Shown here piece by piece: positions 9,297 through 18,966 of a stretch of 64,000 nucleotides of DNA. Within the stretch, counting starts at the first letter, position 1. Each line of letters starts with the position of its first letter. This stretch comes from Ochrobactrum chromiisoli. Its GTDB lineage: Bacteria; Pseudomonadota; Alphaproteobacteria; Rhizobiales; Rhizobiaceae. The translations under genes were made by a program, and so were the position numbers. The notes under the pieces were generated by a model. That model saw nothing but the letters and a program-made list of their open reading frames with translations, was not told the origin of the DNA and searched no databases. The stretch lies in contig NZ_JAPHAV010000003.1 of NCBI RefSeq assembly GCF_026241335.1, positions 62,001 to 126,000 of the forward strand, read 5' to 3'.

Positions 9297-9719
9297 TCAA
9301 AGTGCTGCGCGGATTTTCTCAGCATTTGCTGTAAGAACGGCTGGATCTTCCATTTTTCCGGTATGAGGCTTTAATTCTACACCCTCAAAACGCGGGATGA
9401 CGTGGAAGTGCAGATGATAAACTGTCTGGCCTGCTGCCGGTTCATTGAACTGGCTGACAGTGACGCCATCGGCATCAAAAGCTTTCTTCACGGCATTGGC
9501 GATCTTTTGAACGGCCTTGATGGCTTGAGCGAGCGCTTCCGGCTCTGCATCAAGCAGATTGCGCGATGGTGCTCTGGGAACAACCAGCGTGTGGCCGGTT
9601 CCCTGCGGCATGACATCCATAAAAGCGACGACATCATCCGTTTCATAAACGCGTGTTGACGGAATTTCGCCGCGCAGGATTTTCGCGAAAATGTTGTTGC
9701 CGTCATAGGTGGCAGACAT
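9297..9719 (-). CDS. HIT family (histidine triad) nucleotide hydrolase
   Basis: A 140-residue member of the Hint branch: N-terminal NNIFAKILRGEIP, the D-V-x-A-F-x-D-V-x-P strand (VVAFMDVMPQGTGHTLVVP) and the catalytic triad HLHFHVIPR with HxHxH near residue 100. These enzymes hydrolyse nucleoside phosphoramidates or dinucleotides in the cytoplasm. It is the last of a leftward group with the FemAB-like gene 35 bases upstream. Confidence 0.93.
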   Translation of the reverse strand: MSATYDGNNIFAKILRGEIPSTRVYETDDVVAFMDVMPQGTGHTLVVPRAPSRNLLDAEPEALAQAIKAVQKIANAVKKAFDADGVTVSQFNEPAAGQTVYHLHFHVIPRFEGVELKPHTGKMEDPAVLTANAEKIRAAL

Positions 9720-9754
9720 GCTTGTTTCTCCAGTTCACTCAATTATCAAGCTGG

Positions 9755-10942
9755 TTATGTGTGCCTGAAAGGCGTGTGCTTTTCCAGTGCCGTGTGGATC
9801 TGTTCGATTTCGTGCCGTTCATGTTCCAGATAGTCACTGACCGCACGGCGGAAGCCTTCATGTGCAATGTAATGCGCGGAATGGGTTGTGACCGGCACAT
9901 AGCCACGGGCAAGCTTGTGTTCACCTTGCGCACCCGCTTCGACAACGCGCAGTTTTCGCTCAATCGCAAAGTCGATTGCCTGATGGTAACAGACTTCGAA
10001 ATGGAGATAGGGGTGATCTTCGATGCAGCCCCAGTGTCGGCCATAGAGCGTATCGCTGCCGATAAAATTGATGGCACCGGCAATATAACGTCCGCTGCGT
10101 TTTGCCATTACCAGCAATATGTCTTCGGCCATCGCTTCACCAATCAGCGAGAAAAACTGACGGTTGAGGTAAGGGCGCCCCCATTTGCGGTTACCCGTAT
10201 CTACGTAGAACTCAAAAAAGTCGTCCCATACAGATTCCGTCAGATCCTTGCCAGTCAGCCAGTCGATTTCTACGCCTTCGGAAAGCGCATCGCGGCGCTC
10301 TTTTTTGAGGGCTTTGCGTTTTCTGGAAACAAGTTCATTTAGAAAACCATCATATTTAGAAAAGCCATTGTTTATGAAATGAAACTGTTGATCCGTTCTA
10401 TGAAGAAAGCCGGCTGCTTCGAGTGCCGAAATTTCGCTTAAAGGCGCAAATGTTACATGTGCAGAAGAAGCGCCTGTCTGATCAGTGAGTTGCCGAAGTC
10501 CGGTTGCGAGAGCGACCTGAATGGCTTCCGGTTCAAACTCCCGATGATGCAGCAATCGTGGGCCAGTGGCGGGGGTGAAAGGAATGGAAGCCTGAAACTT
10601 TGGGTAGTATCGGCCGCCTGCGCGCTCAAAAGCATCTGCCCAGCCGTGGTCGAAGACATATTCGCCCTGGCTATGCCCTTTCAGGTAATTGGGGACGGCT
10701 CCAATTAGAAACCCCTGATTGTCTTCGAGGCGTAGATAATGGGGTAACCAGCCAGCTTGTTGAGACACGGAGCCGGATTGTTCCAGCGCCAGAAGAAATG
10801 CGCGTGAAACAAAGGGGTTATAATTGTCACCCTGCCGGGAGGCTCCGGCAAGGCGGTTCCATTCGGCTTCCGAAAAATCGCCGACGCTTTCGACGACGCG
10901 AAGGGCGAAGCTTTGCTCAGTCTGCCTCTCGTCGTCACTCAT
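9755..10942 (-). CDS. FemAB/GNAT-like protein (DUF482, 'peptidogalycan' family)
   Basis: A 395-residue protein of the DUF482 family, built on a GNAT-type acyltransferase fold. Visible family hallmarks are the NPFVSRAFLLALEQSGSV segment, the GWLPHYL segment, SRKRKALKKERR in the middle (the substrate-binding basic region), and GRHWGCIEDHPYLHFEVCYHQAIDFAIERKL followed by AGAQGEHKLARGY. The biochemical role is not established; it is often listed as an N-acetyltransferase. Its start lies 12 bases after the stop of the GDPD gene on the same strand. Confidence 0.85.
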   Translation of the reverse strand: MSDDERQTEQSFALRVVESVGDFSEAEWNRLAGASRQGDNYNPFVSRAFLLALEQSGSVSQQAGWLPHYLRLEDNQGFLIGAVPNYLKGHSQGEYVFDHGWADAFERAGGRYYPKFQASIPFTPATGPRLLHHREFEPEAIQVALATGLRQLTDQTGASSAHVTFAPLSEISALEAAGFLHRTDQQFHFINNGFSKYDGFLNELVSRKRKALKKERRDALSEGVEIDWLTGKDLTESVWDDFFEFYVDTGNRKWGRPYLNRQFFSLIGEAMAEDILLVMAKRSGRYIAGAINFIGSDTLYGRHWGCIEDHPYLHFEVCYHQAIDFAIERKLRVVEAGAQGEHKLARGYVPVTTHSAHYIAHEGFRRAVSDYLEHERHEIEQIHTALEKHTPFRHT

Positions 10943-10953
10943 GGATTTTCTCT

Positions 10954-11679
10954 CTAGGCTACCAATGATCGGGGATCGAAACCTTCAAAGGTAATCTGGT
11001 CCACGTTGAGATCGCTGTGCTTCTTCATTTCCATATCGCGCACTGTCCAGCTGATGACCGGAAGGTTGAGCTTGTCGCGCACGAAGCTGACGAACGGGTT
11101 GGGTAGATGATGCACATTGTAGGATACGAATGAAATCGGATGCGCGAGCATCGAGAAATGTGCCTCGAAATGCTTCATTCTGGTGCCTTCAGCCGTCAGG
11201 CCGCCGGGAATGCCCGGAGCATCGCTTGCAAACAGTCGCACCAGATGATGGTCGAAAGACATGATTGCAACTTCGCCCTTATAATCCGCCAATTCCTTGG
11301 CGACGGCGGCCACAAGGCCGTCATCACGGCCTTCAATGCCCTTCAGCTCGATTACGATAGGCACGCGGCCAGCCACAAGGTCAAGCATCTGCTTGAGCGT
11401 TGGCGCATGATCATCTGTGTCGCCAATGCGCAACTCAGTGGCTTCGGCAAGTGTCAGATCGCTGATACGGCCTTTGCGTCCAGTAAGGCGTTCAAGATCA
11501 TCATCATGAAACACGATGACGCCGCCATCTTTGGTCAGGTGTACGTCGCATTCAATCGCAAAGCCGGCTTTTGCGGCTGCATCAAAGGCTGAGAGCGTGT
11601 TTTCCCAGCGCGCATTGTTGAGGTCGTGGAGACCACGATGCGCAATCGGCTGCTTTTTGAGCCATTCAGGAGAAGACAT
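10954..11679 (-). CDS. glycerophosphodiester phosphodiesterase
   Basis: A 241-residue cytoplasmic-type GDPD with no signal peptide. It hydrolyses glycerophosphodiesters to glycerol-3-phosphate and an alcohol. The active-site motifs are in order: AHRGLHD near residue 13, E-N-T (ENTLSAF), ECDVHLTKDGG with the metal-binding E and D, VFHDDDLERLTG, and VIELKG. The start codon overlaps the stop of the RidA gene by one base (TAATG), so they form a translationally coupled pair. Confidence 0.92.
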   Translation of the reverse strand: MSSPEWLKKQPIAHRGLHDLNNARWENTLSAFDAAAKAGFAIECDVHLTKDGGVIVFHDDDLERLTGRKGRISDLTLAEATELRIGDTDDHAPTLKQMLDLVAGRVPIVIELKGIEGRDDGLVAAVAKELADYKGEVAIMSFDHHLVRLFASDAPGIPGGLTAEGTRMKHFEAHFSMLAHPISFVSYNVHHLPNPFVSFVRDKLNLPVISWTVRDMEMKKHSDLNVDQITFEGFDPRSLVA

Positions 11680-12143
11680 TATGCAACCTCAATGATGGCT
11701 TCAACTTCAACAGGTGCATTCAGCGGCAGGCTTGCCACACCGACAGCGGAGCGCGCGTGTTTACCCGCATCACCAAGGACTGCGACGAGCAGATCGGATG
11801 CGCCATTGGCAACCAGGTGTTGCTCAACGAACGTTGTGCTCGAAGATACGAATACGGTGATTTTCACAATTCGCTTAATGCGGTTAAGATCGCCAAGCGC
11901 TGCCTTTGCCTGTGCCAGAATGTTGATGGCGCAGGCGCGTGCAGCCGTCTGACCGTGAGCAACCGTTAAGGTATCGCCAATCTGGCCTGTGTGCACAAGC
12001 TTGCCGTTTTCCAGTGGAAGCTGACCGGATGTGAGCAGCAAAGAGCCCGTCTGTGCGAAAGGCACATAGTTTGCGGCTGGCGCTGCTGCCTCCGGCAAAG
12101 ATATACCCAGATTTTTAAGACGGCTGTCGATTGTGTCGGTCAT
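11679..12143 (-). CDS. RidA family protein (YjgF/YER057c/UK114), divergent subgroup
   Basis: A 154-residue RidA-like protein. True RidA removes reactive enamines and imines. Family features are the FAQTGSLLLTSGQLP segment, the ARACAINILAQAKAALGDL helix, and IKITVFV near the middle. It belongs to the longer subgroup lacking the canonical C-terminal RID active-site arginine motif seen in E. coli RidA: the end reads LPLNAPVEVEAIIEVA. Deaminase activity is therefore uncertain. It heads the leftward RidA-GDPD-FemAB-HIT group. Confidence 0.88.
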   Translation of the reverse strand: MTDTIDSRLKNLGISLPEAAAPAANYVPFAQTGSLLLTSGQLPLENGKLVHTGQIGDTLTVAHGQTAARACAINILAQAKAALGDLNRIKRIVKITVFVSSSTTFVEQHLVANGASDLLVAVLGDAGKHARSAVGVASLPLNAPVEVEAIIEVA

Positions 12144-12287
12144 TCCATTAATCCTTGCTAACTTAATGCCTTCTACTTCCGACTTTATACATAGAATCGG
12201 TGAAGCTTTTGGGGAGGGTGCGATTTTTGCCTCGCTTCCGCCACGAGTTTTTTTATCATGCTCCTCAACAGATCGGGAGATTCATAT

Positions 12288-13124
12288 ATGCGTTTTTTGA
12301 GTATGGCATTTGCGGCGTCCGGAGCTGCGGTTTGTATCTGGGGCGGCGTTGCCAATGCGGCTTCGACGGTGACGTTGGTTCCGCATCGCGCAGTGTATGA
12401 TCTTACATTGGATCGTGCCGATGAAAAATCCGGGATCACTGGTCTGACGGGCCGCATGGTTTACGAGTTTAATGGTTCTGCTTGCGAAGGTTACACAACG
12501 AATTTTCGTTTTGTAACACGCATTGACATGGACGAGCAGCCGCAACGCGTGACTGATCAGCAGACGACAACCTTTGAAAGTGGTAACGGCAAGGATTTCC
12601 GTTTCGTCAACAAAACCTTTGTCGACAAGGAGCTGGTCAAGGAAGTACGCGGTGATGCCAAGGTTGAAGATGGAAAGACCGTGGTTGCACTCACCAAGCC
12701 GAAGGAAAACAAGCTTGATCTGAAGGCGACGCAGTTTCCAACCATGCATATGGAAGAACTTGTTGCCAAGGCTGTAGCCGGAGAGAAATTTTACCAGACG
12801 TCTCTTTATGATGCATCAGAAGACGCGGACCGTGTTGTTTCGACGACCGTTGTTGTCGGTAAGGAACAGCAAGCCAAGGGCGATGAAGCCAAAGCCATGG
12901 GCAAGTTCATGAGGGACAATGTCTGGCCGGTGACGATCTCCTATTTTGACGACAAGGAAAAGCAGGACGGTCTTCCAATCTATCGTATCAATTTCAAGCT
13001 CTACCGAAACGGCATCACCCGTGACCTGACCATGGACTATGGAGATTTTTCCATGCACGGAAAGTTGGTTAAGCTCGATGTTTATGGCGAGGATAAAAGC
13101 ACCGTTAAACAAGCCTGCCCTTAG
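12288..13124 (+). CDS. eipB: cell envelope integrity protein EipB (DUF1849)
   Basis: A 278-residue periplasmic protein, a beta-spiral fold described in Brucella as needed for envelope integrity. The start at 12288 is chosen because GGGAGA lies a few bases before it and a clean signal peptide follows (MRFLSMAFAASGAAVC... cleaved after ANA). The mature part shows VPHRAVYDLTLDRA and TGRMVYEFNGSACEGYT. Two cysteines, C66 and the penultimate C277, match the conserved disulfide pair that stabilises the family. Upstream, 145 bases separate it from the divergent RidA gene. Confidence 0.92.
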   Translation: MRFLSMAFAASGAAVCIWGGVANAASTVTLVPHRAVYDLTLDRADEKSGITGLTGRMVYEFNGSACEGYTTNFRFVTRIDMDEQPQRVTDQQTTTFESGNGKDFRFVNKTFVDKELVKEVRGDAKVEDGKTVVALTKPKENKLDLKATQFPTMHMEELVAKAVAGEKFYQTSLYDASEDADRVVSTTVVVGKEQQAKGDEAKAMGKFMRDNVWPVTISYFDDKEKQDGLPIYRINFKLYRNGITRDLTMDYGDFSMHGKLVKLDVYGEDKSTVKQACP

Positions 13125-13240
13125 TAAGAGGTATATTTTATAACTATTAATTGCGGTTGCATGCCGATTAAGTTTCATTTTATTGTTTTTTTATAGTTAT
13201 AAAGACGTGATATAGTAAAATTATTTATGTGGATTGTTTT

Positions 13241-13720
13241 ATGAAGAAATTATTGTTTCTGGCTTCTGTTGTTTTCTTGGCAGCTTCTCCGTCTATGGCG
13301 GCTGCCAAGCATCACCACCCGGTGACAAAAGCCAATCCTCAATGTGTGCGAACAGACAAGGCTCAGATTGCCACTCTCTTTGATCGTTGGAACAATTCAC
13401 TGCGGACAGGAGATGCGCGTAAAGTAGCCGCAAACTACGCACGTGACTCGGTGCTTCTGCCTACGATGTCCAATCGTGTGCGTAAGACTGACGGGGAGCG
13501 GATCGATTACTTTGAACATTTTTTAAAAGAGCATCCGGTCGGGCATATAGATAGCCGCACAATCCGAGTTGGTTGTAATGACGCGATTGACACAGGTGTT
13601 TACACTTTTACTTTTGCTGACGGGAAGAAAGTGCAGGCCCGCTATACGTTTACTTATGTTTGGGATCATAAGCGATGGTTGATTTCCTCCCATCATTCTT
13701 CACTGATGCCTGAAAAGTGA
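13241..13720 (+). CDS. secreted SnoaL-like / SgcJ-EcaC family protein
   Basis: A 159-residue protein with a typical signal peptide (MKKLLFLASVVFLAASPSMAAA) and an NTF2/SnoaL-like fold: an N-terminal helix (IATLFDRWNNSLRTGD), YARDSVLLPTMSN, the YFEHFLKEHP helix, and a C-terminal beta-sheet with QARYTFTYVW. It carries two cysteines, C36 or so and VGCND, that could pair in the periplasm. The ligand or activity is unknown. The start is set at the ATG before the signal peptide; an in-frame GTG 12 bases upstream would add MDCF. The upstream 115 bases are AT-rich and probably hold the promoter. Confidence 0.8.
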   Translation: MKKLLFLASVVFLAASPSMAAAKHHHPVTKANPQCVRTDKAQIATLFDRWNNSLRTGDARKVAANYARDSVLLPTMSNRVRKTDGERIDYFEHFLKEHPVGHIDSRTIRVGCNDAIDTGVYTFTFADGKKVQARYTFTYVWDHKRWLISSHHSSLMPEK

Positions 13721-13846
13721 GAGAGCTGCTAAGCTGAGAATTTGAATAGCTTGAGCCGCTAGCTTATATAGCCACACAGCTTGGTTTCATCTGATTGGTG
13801 AAATCAAACGCTCTCCCGTATTTGAGGGGCAGGGCTTGCATTTATC

Positions 13847-13913
13847 GGCGCGTTGGTTTAACAGCGCGCCTATTCCACACACGGGATTGGGCTTTTGCCG
13901 GGAGAAATCCGGC
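13847..13913 (+). promoter_or_regulatory. structured rpsB leader (two hairpins)
   Basis: The 258 bases before rpsB contain two GC-rich inverted repeats: GGCGCG (13847-13852) with CGCGCC (13865-13870), and GCCGG (13897-13901) with CCGGC (13909-13913). Ribosomal protein S2 leaders are commonly the site of autoregulation in bacteria. That this one binds S2 is an inference; the hairpins are what can be seen. Confidence 0.4.
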
Positions 13914-13978
13914 CTCAGCCTCCGGTGGCGAGTGATCGCCTCAGCCCGTGGAGGTTAAACCGGAAAAGGAAAATACAG

Positions 13979-14749
13979 ATGGCATTGCCTGAATTCAGCA
14001 TGCGCCAGCTTCTGGAAGCTGGTGTTCACTTCGGTCACCAGACTCACCGCTGGAACCCAAAGATGGCTCCTTACATCTATGGCGACCGCAACAATATCCA
14101 CATTCTCGATCTGTCTCAGACCGTTCCTCTGCTGCACAACGCGTTGAAGGTCGTTTCTGACACCGTTGCTCGCGGCGGTCGTGTTCTGTTCGTTGGCACG
14201 AAGCGTCAGGCTTCGGACATTATTGCTGACGCAGCAGCCCGTTCGGCTCAGTACTATGTCAACGCGCGCTGGCTCGGCGGCATGATGACCAACTGGAAGA
14301 CAATCTCGAATTCGATCCAGCGTCTGCGCAAGCTTGACGAAATCCTTTCCGGCGAAGCACAGGGCTTCACCAAGAAGGAACGCCTGAACCTTGAGCGCGA
14401 ACGTGAAAAACTTGACCGCGCACTCGGTGGCATCAAGGACATGGGTTCGGTTCCTGACCTGATGTTCATCGTTGACACCAACAAGGAAGCAATTGCTATC
14501 CAGGAAGCCAAGCGTCTTGGTATTCCAGTTGTTGCGATCATCGATTCGAACTGTAATCCAGATCAGATCGACTATCCAATCCCGGGCAACGACGATGCTG
14601 CACGTGCTATTTCGCTTTATTGCGACCTGATTGCACGCGCTGCTCTCGACGGTATTGCACGTCAGCAGGGCGCTATGGGCATCGACATTGGTGCACAGGC
14701 TGAAGTTCCTGTTGAGCCAGCTCTCGAAGCTCCGGCTGCAGGCGCATAA
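13979..14749 (+). CDS. rpsB: 30S ribosomal protein S2
   Basis: A 256-residue S2 with all the family landmarks: [22 protein letters not shown] near the start, INIHILDL-type segment, [25 protein letters not shown], and [19 protein letters not shown] followed by [14 protein letters not shown]. It has a short Ala/Pro-rich acidic tail typical of Rhizobiales. The start is at the ATG before ALPEFS; the frame is open 84 bases upstream, but those residues do not belong to S2. It leads the rpsB-tsf pair. Confidence 0.98.
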   Translation: MALPEFSMRQLLEAGVHFGHQTHRWNPKMAPYIYGDRNNIHILDLSQTVPLLHNALKVVSDTVARGGRVLFVGTKRQASDIIADAAARSAQYYVNARWLGGMMTNWKTISNSIQRLRKLDEILSGEAQGFTKKERLNLEREREKLDRALGGIKDMGSVPDLMFIVDTNKEAIAIQEAKRLGIPVVAIIDSNCNPDQIDYPIPGNDDAARAISLYCDLIARAALDGIARQQGAMGIDIGAQAEVPVEPALEAPAAGA

Positions 14750-14767
14750 TCAGCGTTTATGATTTTC

Positions 14768-14855
14768 ATCCACTCGTCATATGACGGGTGGATAACTTCA
14801 TTCGTTCCGATGCAATCAGCGTCGGTTAAAAGTTGGCACACCCATTCGGTGTGCC
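14768..14855 (+). terminator. two strong hairpins between rpsB and tsf (attenuator or processing signal)
   Basis: The first hairpin, 14768-14793, is a 13-bp interrupted repeat (ATCCAC-CGTCA / TGACG-GTGGAT). The second, 14835-14855, is GGCACACC / GGTGTGCC with a 5-base loop followed by a T/C-rich stretch. Together they resemble a partial terminator that would lower tsf expression relative to rpsB, or RNA-processing sites. Confidence 0.5.
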
Positions 14856-14879
14856 TTCGCTTTCGTGAAAGGCGACACA

Positions 14880-15797
14880 ATGAGCATTTCCGCATCACAG
14901 GTTAAAGAACTCCGCGAACTGACCGGCGCTGGCATGATGGACTGCAAGGCAGCGCTTGCTGAAACCAATGGCGACATCGAAGCCGCTGTTGATTATCTGC
15001 GCGCCAAGGGTATCGCTAAGGCTGACAAGAAGGCTGGCCGTACGGCTGCTGAAGGTCTGGTTGGCGTTGCAGCTTCCGGCAACAAGGCTGTTGTTGTTGA
15101 AGTCAACTCCGAAACCGACTTCGTTGCCCGCAACGATGCTTTCCAGGATCTCGTTCGCAAGATTGCCCAGACCGCTCTGTCGACTGACGGTTCGTCTGAA
15201 GCTGTTGCTGAAGCAAACATCGAAGGCAAGTCGGTAACGCAGGCTGCTAAGGATGCTGTTGCAACCATCGGTGAAAACATCAGCTTCCGCCGTTCGGCAG
15301 CTCTTGAAGTCTCCAAGGGTGCAGTTGCTACCTATATTCACAATGGCGTTGCAGATGGCCTCGGCAAGCTCGGCGTTCTCGTTGCAATCGAAACGGAAGG
15401 CAATGCAGAAGCTGCAAGCGCATTCGGTCGTCAGGTTGCCATGCACGTTGCTGCGATCAACCCGCTTGCTCTGACTGCTGCTGATGTTGATCCGGCTGCT
15501 GCTGAGCGCGAAAAGGCGATCTTCATCGAGCAGGCTCGTGAATCGGGCAAGCCAGACAATATCATCGAAAAGATGATCGAAGGCCGTATGCGCAAGTTCT
15601 ACGAAGAAGTTGTTCTTCTTTCGCAGGCTTTCGTTATCAATCCTGACCTTACTGTTGAAGCAGCACTCAAGGAAGCTGAAAAGTCGATCGGCGCTCCTGC
15701 CAAGATCACCGGATTTGCGCGTATTGCGCTTGGCGAAGGTATCGAGAAGGAAGAAAGCGATTTTGCTGCTGAAGTTGCTGCGGCAGTTAAAGGCTAA
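14880..15797 (+). CDS. tsf: translation elongation factor Ts
   Basis: Guanine-nucleotide exchange factor for EF-Tu. The 305-residue protein has the UBA-like N-terminus ([21 protein letters not shown]), the conserved [13 protein letters not shown] loop that contacts EF-Tu, and a duplicated core domain, then [13 protein letters not shown]. The ATG at 14880 is chosen over an in-frame upstream start 15 bases earlier because [13 protein letters not shown] is the normal beginning. Codon use is strongly biased, as expected of a highly expressed gene. Confidence 0.98.
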   Translation: MSISASQVKELRELTGAGMMDCKAALAETNGDIEAAVDYLRAKGIAKADKKAGRTAAEGLVGVAASGNKAVVVEVNSETDFVARNDAFQDLVRKIAQTALSTDGSSEAVAEANIEGKSVTQAAKDAVATIGENISFRRSAALEVSKGAVATYIHNGVADGLGKLGVLVAIETEGNAEAASAFGRQVAMHVAAINPLALTAADVDPAAAEREKAIFIEQARESGKPDNIIEKMIEGRMRKFYEEVVLLSQAFVINPDLTVEAALKEAEKSIGAPAKITGFARIALGEGIEKEESDFAAEVAAAVKG

Positions 15798-15830
15798 TCA
15801 GTCTTTTCGTCTGAAAAGGTTTTTGATTAT

Positions 15831-15862
15831 GAAGGGCATCGCGTGACAACGCGGTGCCCTTC
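15831..15862 (+). terminator. hairpin after tsf
   Basis: A 13-bp stem (GAAGGGCATCGCG with CGCGGTGCCCTTC, one G-U pair) and a 6-base loop TGACAA, located 34 bases after the tsf stop. There is no clear T-run, so it may act as a rho-type or partial terminator or as an mRNA 3' stabiliser before pyrH. Confidence 0.6.
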
Positions 15863-15915
15863 GTGTATCGCAACCTCAATAGTAACAGTCGTTCATCATC
15901 TGCGGAGAAACCTCC

Positions 15916-16638
15916 ATGTCCGTTAAGCCCGCCTATAAACGCGTTCTTTTGAAAGCCTCTGGTGAGGCACTGATGGGCAGTCAGGGGTTTGGCATCGATG
16001 TTTCGGTCGCTGATCGCATTGCAAACGACATCAAGCAGGCGCGTGCTCTTGGCGTCGAGGTTGGCGTTGTCATTGGCGGCGGTAATATTTTCCGCGGCGT
16101 GGCTGTTGCCTCAAAGGGGGGCGACCGCGTGATCGGTGATCACATGGGTATGCTCGCAACCATCATCAATTCGCTGGCTTTGCGCACCTCGCTGCACAAG
16201 ATCGGTGTGGATGCTGTCGTTCTGTCGGCAATCGCCATGCCCGAAATCTGCGAGAGCTTCTCCCAGCGGCAGGCAACTGCTTATATGGATGAGGGCAAGG
16301 TTGTTATTTTTGCGGGCGGCACCGGCAATCCATTCTTCACGACAGATTCTGCGGCGGCCCTGCGTGCTGCTGAAATCGGTGCGGATGCACTTTTGAAGGG
16401 AACACAAGTCGACGGTATCTATACCGCCGATCCTAAAAAAGACCCGGAAGCCACCCGTTTCGATCATCTCACCCATAAGGAAGTTCTTGATCGCGGACTG
16501 GCTGTCATGGATACCACAGCAGTTGCACTTGCACGTGAGAACAACATTCCGATAATAGTCTATTCCATTCATGAAAACGGCGGCTTGGCCGAAATTCTGC
16601 AAGGCAGGGGACGCTGCACGATCGTTTCCGATAACTGA
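15916..16638 (+). CDS. pyrH: uridylate kinase (UMP kinase)
   Basis: Phosphorylates UMP to UDP. The 240-residue protein has the amino acid kinase fold: YKRVLLKASGEALMG at the N-terminus, the VGVVIGGGNIFRG nucleotide-binding loop, DHMGMLATIINSLAL, and FAGGTGNPFFTTDSAAALRA followed by KGTQVDGIYTADPKKDP. Supplies precursors for both RNA and, through the neighbouring lipid carrier genes, cell-wall sugars. It is followed by frr after 38 bases. Confidence 0.98.
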   Translation: MSVKPAYKRVLLKASGEALMGSQGFGIDVSVADRIANDIKQARALGVEVGVVIGGGNIFRGVAVASKGGDRVIGDHMGMLATIINSLALRTSLHKIGVDAVVLSAIAMPEICESFSQRQATAYMDEGKVVIFAGGTGNPFFTTDSAAALRAAEIGADALLKGTQVDGIYTADPKKDPEATRFDHLTHKEVLDRGLAVMDTTAVALARENNIPIIVYSIHENGGLAEILQGRGRCTIVSDN

Positions 16639-16676
16639 TCATTGACCTTGCCCCCAAGCACTGAAGGAGAAATTGC

Positions 16677-17237
16677 ATGAGCGATGTTTTTGACATCAAC
16701 GACCTGAAGCGCCGCATGGAAGGCGCCGTTAACGCGCTGAAGCATGACCTTGGTGGCCTGCGTACAGGCCGCGCATCAGCAAGCTTGCTCGAACCGATCA
16801 CGATTGAAGCTTACGGCTCCACAATGCCGATCAATCAGGTCGCCAATATTACTGTGCCAGAATCGCGTATGCTTTCGGTTTCCGTGTGGGACAAGACCAT
16901 GGTTGGTGCGGTTGAGCGCGCGATTCGTGATTCTGGTCTTGGTCTCAATCCGATCACCGACGGCATGACGCTGCGTATTCCTTTGCCCGAACTGAACGAA
17001 CAGCGTCGTAAAGAGCTGGTCAAGATTGCGCATCAATATGCCGAACAGGGCCGTATTGCTGCACGCCATGTTCGTCGCGATGGTATGGACACGCTGAAAA
17101 AGCTGGAGAAGGACGGCGACATCAGTCAGGATGACAGCCGCGGACTTTCCGAAAAAGTCCAGAAGCTGACTGACGATACCATTGCTGAAATGGACAAGAT
17201 TGTTACCGTCAAAGAAGGGGAGATCATGCAGGTTTAG
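16677..17237 (+). CDS. frr: ribosome recycling factor
   Basis: Splits post-termination ribosomes with EF-G. The 186-residue protein has the usual two-domain layout: an N-terminal helix ([25 protein letters not shown]), the beta/alpha insert ([21 protein letters not shown], here [16 protein letters not shown]), [16 protein letters not shown], and the long C-terminal helices. AAGGAG precedes the ATG. Part of the pyrH-frr-uppS-cdsA-rseP run. Confidence 0.98.
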   Translation: MSDVFDINDLKRRMEGAVNALKHDLGGLRTGRASASLLEPITIEAYGSTMPINQVANITVPESRMLSVSVWDKTMVGAVERAIRDSGLGLNPITDGMTLRIPLPELNEQRRKELVKIAHQYAEQGRIAARHVRRDGMDTLKKLEKDGDISQDDSRGLSEKVQKLTDDTIAEMDKIVTVKEGEIMQV

Positions 17238-17273
17238 GCCGCGCATGATTTTTCAGTGAGGGAGAGCAGCGAT

Positions 17274-18041
17274 ATGTCCGATCCGCGCCATATAGCTATT
17301 ATCATGGACGGTAATGGACGTTGGGCGAAGGCGCGAGGGCTTCCGCGAAGCGCTGGCCACAGGGCCGGCGTTGAAGCATTGCGCGAGACGGTGCGCTATG
17401 CTGGTGATCGCAAGCTTGGCTATCTCACCCTTTTTGCATTTTCATCTGAAAACTGGTCGCGCCCAAGCGGTGAAGTCGGCGATCTTATGGGGTTGCTCAA
17501 GCTTTTCATCCGGCGTGACCTTGCCGAACTGCATCGCAACAATGTTCGTGTGCGCATCATTGGCGAGCGGGACGGGTTGGCGTCTGATATTTGCGCCTTG
17601 CTCACGGAAGCTGAATCGCTGACGCGCAAAAATACCGGCCTTAATCTGATTATCGCGTTCAATTATGGGTCGCGTGACGAAATCGCGCGTGCGGTGAAGA
17701 GCCTTGCAGCCGATGTGGCGGCAGGGCGCCTTGATCCGTCTTCTATTTCGCCGGAGCTGATCTCGGCTAATCTTGATACTGCCGGAATTCCTGATCCGGA
17801 TCTGATTATCCGTACGAGCGGCGAAATGCGGCTTTCTAATTTTCTACTCTGGCAGGCTGCCTATTCCGAATTTCTGTTCGTGCCGGGACACTGGCCTGAT
17901 TTCAAGGCCGCTGATCTTGATGCTGCTTATGAGGCTTTCCGTCAGCGTGAACGTCGTTTTGGTGGCGTAGAGGTGCCCAACAAGCTCGAAGAGTGCTCAC
18001 CCGCAATCGAATGCACGCCAGCAAAAGGTGCCGCGGTTTGA
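17274..18041 (+). CDS. uppS: isoprenyl transferase (undecaprenyl diphosphate synthase)
   Basis: Makes the C55 lipid carrier from FPP and IPP. The 255-residue protein shows [20 protein letters not shown] with the catalytic Asp, [24 protein letters not shown], and [25 protein letters not shown] near the C-terminus. The start at 17274 is preceded by GAGGGAGA; an in-frame GTG at 17256 is less likely. A short variable tail ([14 protein letters not shown]) lies after the conserved core. Confidence 0.97.
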   Translation: MSDPRHIAIIMDGNGRWAKARGLPRSAGHRAGVEALRETVRYAGDRKLGYLTLFAFSSENWSRPSGEVGDLMGLLKLFIRRDLAELHRNNVRVRIIGERDGLASDICALLTEAESLTRKNTGLNLIIAFNYGSRDEIARAVKSLAADVAAGRLDPSSISPELISANLDTAGIPDPDLIIRTSGEMRLSNFLLWQAAYSEFLFVPGHWPDFKAADLDAAYEAFRQRERRFGGVEVPNKLEECSPAIECTPAKGAAV

Positions 18042-18125
18042 TGTGGCCTGACCGCATAGAGCGCCGTGCACCTGTTGGGGCGCACAATAGTCGCTCTCAC
18101 AGTTTAAGTTAGCCGAAAGGTATCA

Positions 18126-18938
18126 ATGTCAAATCTGCAAACGCGTATTCTGACCGCCATTGTTCTCGGAGCCGCAGCTCTTTGGCTGACCTGGATAGGC
18201 GGGCTGGGGTTCACTCTGTTCTCCATCGCGATTGGGCTGGCGATGTTTTATGAGTGGGCGGAACTGAGCGCGACAAAGCAGACGTTATTTTCACGTTTCT
18301 TTGGCTGGGGTTGGTTGCTGGTAACCTTTGTGCTTTTGATTCTTGATCGTGGGGCCTTGCTGACGATTGGTTTCCTGTTGGCAGGTTCGATTGTTCTTTT
18401 GGCAACGCAGTGGAAGACCGGGCGCGGCTGGCCTGCTGCCGGTCTTTTTTATGCGGGTTTTTCTGCAATTTCCCTTTCGTTGTTGCGTGGCGACGAGCCG
18501 TTCGGGTTCACAGCTATCTGCTTCCTGTTTGCAGTTGTATGGTCGACCGATATCGCTGCCTATTTCAATGGGCGCGCGCTCGGTGGGCCGAAACTTGCGC
18601 CGCGCTTTTCGCCCAACAAAACATGGTCGGGCGCTTTGGGCGGTGCTGCCGCCGCTGTCGCGGGTGGCATTCTGGTCGCATCGCTTGTTGCTGCTCCGGG
18701 AAGTTTTATTGTCCCGCTGCTGGCGCTTTTGTTGTCAATTGTCTCGCAGATCGGCGATCTCGCAGAATCATGGGTGAAGCGTCAGTTCGGCGCTAAAGAT
18801 TCTGGTCGTCTTCTGCCGGGGCATGGTGGTGTTCTTGATCGCGTTGATGGACTTGTGGCTGCTGCCGCTATTTTGTACCTATTTGGTGCTATTATTGCAG
18901 AGCCTGATGTGCCATCAGCCATATTTTTTAGTTTCTGA
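18126..18938 (+). CDS. cdsA: phosphatidate cytidylyltransferase
   Basis: Makes CDP-diacylglycerol from phosphatidate and CTP in the inner membrane. The 270-residue polytopic protein ends with the CdsA signature S-x8-F-x-x-R-D-x-x-x-x-D-variant seen as QIGDLAESWVKRQFGAKDSGRLLPGHGGVLDRVDGL. ADIAAYFNGRALGGPKLAPRFSPNKTW (read here as TDIAAYF...) is also diagnostic. Follows uppS by 84 bases and is followed by rseP. Confidence 0.96.
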   Translation: MSNLQTRILTAIVLGAAALWLTWIGGLGFTLFSIAIGLAMFYEWAELSATKQTLFSRFFGWGWLLVTFVLLILDRGALLTIGFLLAGSIVLLATQWKTGRGWPAAGLFYAGFSAISLSLLRGDEPFGFTAICFLFAVVWSTDIAAYFNGRALGGPKLAPRFSPNKTWSGALGGAAAAVAGGILVASLVAAPGSFIVPLLALLLSIVSQIGDLAESWVKRQFGAKDSGRLLPGHGGVLDRVDGLVAAAAILYLFGAIIAEPDVPSAIFFSF

Positions 18939-18966
18939 CAGCGTATGAATTTGTAGGAGTGGTAAT

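Noticed and set aside
12185..12457. Leftward frame between the RidA gene and eipB
   Set aside because: It covers the eipB signal peptide on the opposite strand and looks like a shadow.
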